DNA of 64,000 bases, taken from NCBI GenBank assembly GCA_009693435.1, contig SHXF01000005.1, positions 1 to 64,000 of the forward strand, written 5' to 3'. Position numbers and translations under genes: made by a program. The notes under the pieces were generated by a model, which was given only the letters and a program-made list of their open reading frames with translations, searched no databases and was not told the origin of the DNA. The stretch is from Betaproteobacteria bacterium (GTDB lineage Bacteria; Pseudomonadota; Gammaproteobacteria; Burkholderiales; SG8-39). Numbering within the stretch: position 1 is the first letter of the stretch; each line of letters starts with the position of its first letter. Positions 62,644 through 64,000 of the stretch are shown piece after piece.

Positions 62644-63702
62644 TCAGCCGAGCGCGTCGGCGATGGCCTTGCCCATCTCGTCGGTCGACGCTTTGCCGCC
62701 GATGTCGCGGGTGCGCGGTCCTTCCGTAAGCACGCGCTCTATCGCGCGCACTATGCTGTCTGCGGCGGCCTTGTGTCCCAGGTGCTCCAGCATCATGGCG
62801 CCCGACCAGATTTGTCCCACCGGGTTGGCGATATTCCTGCCAGCGATGTCCGGTGCCGACCCGTGCACCGGCTCGAACAACGATGGATAGCGGCCCTCCG
62901 GGTTGATGTTGCCCGAGGGTGCGATGCCGATGGTGCCGGTGCAGGCCGGTCCCAGATCGGACAGGATGTCGCCGAACAGGTTTGAACCCACGACCACGTC
63001 GAACCAGTCCGGATGCTGCACGAAATGCGCGGTGAGAATGTCGATGTGGTACTGATCGACGCGAATGTCCGGATACTCTTTCGCCATGGCGGCAAAACGC
63101 TCGTCCCAGTAGGGCATGGTGATGGATATCCCATTCGATTTGGTGGCCGAGGTCACATGCTTTTTCGGCCGCGTCTTCGCCAGCTCGAAGGCATAGCGCA
63201 GGATGCGGTCGGTGCCGTGGCGCGTGAAGGTGGACTGTTGCACCACCGTTTCACGCTCGGTGCCGTCAAACATGCGCCCGCCTACGGAGGAGTATTCGCC
63301 TTCGGTATTTTCACGCACCACCCAGAAATCGATGTCACCGGGATTGCGGTCGCGCAGCGGAGACTGTATCCCCGGCATCAGGCGCACTGGACGCAGATTG
63401 ACATAGAGATCGAAAGACCGCCGCATCGGGATCAGCAATTCCCACAGGGACACATGGTCGGGCACGCCGGGATAGCCGCAGGCGCCGAAAAAAATCGCGT
63501 CGTGCTTGCTGATGGATTGCAGGCCGTCCACCGGCATCATGCGGCCATGTCTGGCGCGGTACTCGCAACTCCACGGATATTCGTCCCACTCGAAGCCCAG
63601 GTCGAACTTTCTGCCGATGGCCTCCAGGGTCCGGATGCCTTCGGGCATGACTTCCTTGCCGATGCCATCCCCGGGAATCACGGCGATTTTGTATTTTTTC
63701 AT
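62644..63702 (-). CDS. Tartrate/D-malate-type dehydrogenase (isopropylmalate dehydrogenase family)
   Basis: This 352-residue NAD-dependent beta-decarboxylating dehydrogenase has VIPGDGIGKEV at the N-terminus, VRENTEGEYSSVGGR with the catalytic tyrosine, the lysine in SATKSNGIS and the metal aspartates in NLFGDILSDLG. The substrate-binding loop differs from isopropylmalate dehydrogenase and fits the tartrate/D-malate branch. It sits with a CoA ligase and a BKACE enzyme. Confidence 0.9.
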   Translation of the reverse strand: MKKYKIAVIPGDGIGKEVMPEGIRTLEAIGRKFDLGFEWDEYPWSCEYRARHGRMMPVDGLQSISKHDAIFFGACGYPGVPDHVSLWELLIPMRRSFDLYVNLRPVRLMPGIQSPLRDRNPGDIDFWVVRENTEGEYSSVGGRMFDGTERETVVQQSTFTRHGTDRILRYAFELAKTRPKKHVTSATKSNGISITMPYWDERFAAMAKEYPDIRVDQYHIDILTAHFVQHPDWFDVVVGSNLFGDILSDLGPACTGTIGIAPSGNINPEGRYPSLFEPVHGSAPDIAGRNIANPVGQIWSGAMMLEHLGHKAAADSIVRAIERVLTEGPRTRDIGGKASTDEMGKAIADALG

Positions 63703-63772
63703 GTCTATTGCGCCCTCGGTTGATCGTCCTGCGGACGATGGCGTTATGGCCGGTTGGCGGCTCGCGCCGGGC

Positions 63773-64000
63773 CTAGAACGCGACGTTGTCGCGGCCCTTC
63801 AGTTTGAGCATCTGGCGCGCGTCCTCGGCAGTGGCGATCTGGAGGCCCAGTTCCTCGAGGATGCGGCGCACCTTGGCAACCTGTTCTGCGTTGGTCTTTG
63901 CCAGCGTGCCGCGTCCCAGCCACAGGCTGTCCTCCAGGCCGACCCGCACGTTGCCGCCCATGGTTGCCGATTGCGCGGCGATGAACATCTGGTTGCGTCC
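63773..64000 (-). CDS. BKACE (DUF849) beta-keto acid cleavage enzyme, partial
   Basis: Only the C-terminal 75 residues are in the window. ATMGGNVRVGLEDSLWLGRG is characteristic of the family, in which 3-keto-5-aminohexanoate and other beta-keto acids react with acetyl-CoA. The N-terminus continues past the window edge, so the ORF is cut off and not broken. It is upstream of the dehydrogenase in the same orientation. Confidence 0.85.
   Translation of the reverse strand, partial: GRNQMFIAAQSATMGGNVRVGLEDSLWLGRGTLAKTNAEQVAKVRRILEELGLQIATAEDARQMLKLKGRDNVAF

Overview
The window is high-GC DNA from a proteobacterium, most likely a betaproteobacterium of the order Burkholderiales. The main reason is the number of periplasmic receptors of the tripartite tricarboxylate (TctC/Bug) family: six full-length or near full-length genes and two broken copies, a hallmark of that order. 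Supporting signs are a MuxABC/MdtABC-type RND efflux operon with its own outer-membrane channel, a Tat-exported MsrB, SrkA and RIO-type kinases, and many scattered acyl-CoA, Rieske and flavin oxygenase genes. The genus cannot be named from sequence alone. No tRNA, rRNA or CRISPR array was seen, and there is no classical transcription regulator apart from a CheY-like receiver.

Layout. 1-5116: a Bug gene with a lost C-terminus, srkA, msrB, an mlaF without mlaEDC, and a flavin monooxygenase. 5520-13089: RIO kinase, a Bug receptor, a lone molybdopterin oxidase subunit, a CheY-like protein, a TAXI receptor and a nitronate monooxygenase. 13327-21664: VOC proteins, aldo/keto reductase, amidohydrolase, TMEM175-like channel, thiol-dioxygenase-like cupin, acyltransferase and aromatic FAD hydroxylase. 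21760-24787: a Bug pseudogene, an intact Bug gene and a DszA/NtaA-type monooxygenase. 24944-28308 is accessory DNA: a small Rho-N-like protein, an attI-like site followed by three gene cassettes each closed by an attC-like site (with no integrase gene in the window), an internally deleted IS256-family copy and the 3' stub of another Bug gene. 28354-37693: a CaiB/acyl-CoA dehydrogenase/crotonase operon with a Bug receptor, two more Bug genes, and two tandem Rieske oxygenases. 37997-49821: a co-oriented catabolic block (TRAP receptor, fused TRAP permease, crotonase-fold protein, acyl-CoA ligase, hydantoinase/oxoprolinase A and B, FAD monooxygenase, cupin). 50064-64000 lies on the minus strand: cupin, dehydrogenase, the mdtABC-OMF efflux operon, and an operon of BKACE (partial), tartrate/malate-type dehydrogenase, acyl-CoA ligase and a truncated TauE/SafE gene.

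Together the genes describe an organism that scavenges and oxidises diverse organic acids and aromatic compounds. Periplasmic receptors (Bug, TRAP, TAXI) bind substrates, Rieske and flavin oxygenases and a VOC extradiol-like enzyme attack rings, CoA ligases and CoA transferases activate acids, and acyl-CoA enzymes process them. Short tandem repeats sit immediately before several start codons, and several enzymes lack textbook catalytic residues. The integron-like cassette array is the most unusual structure in the window.
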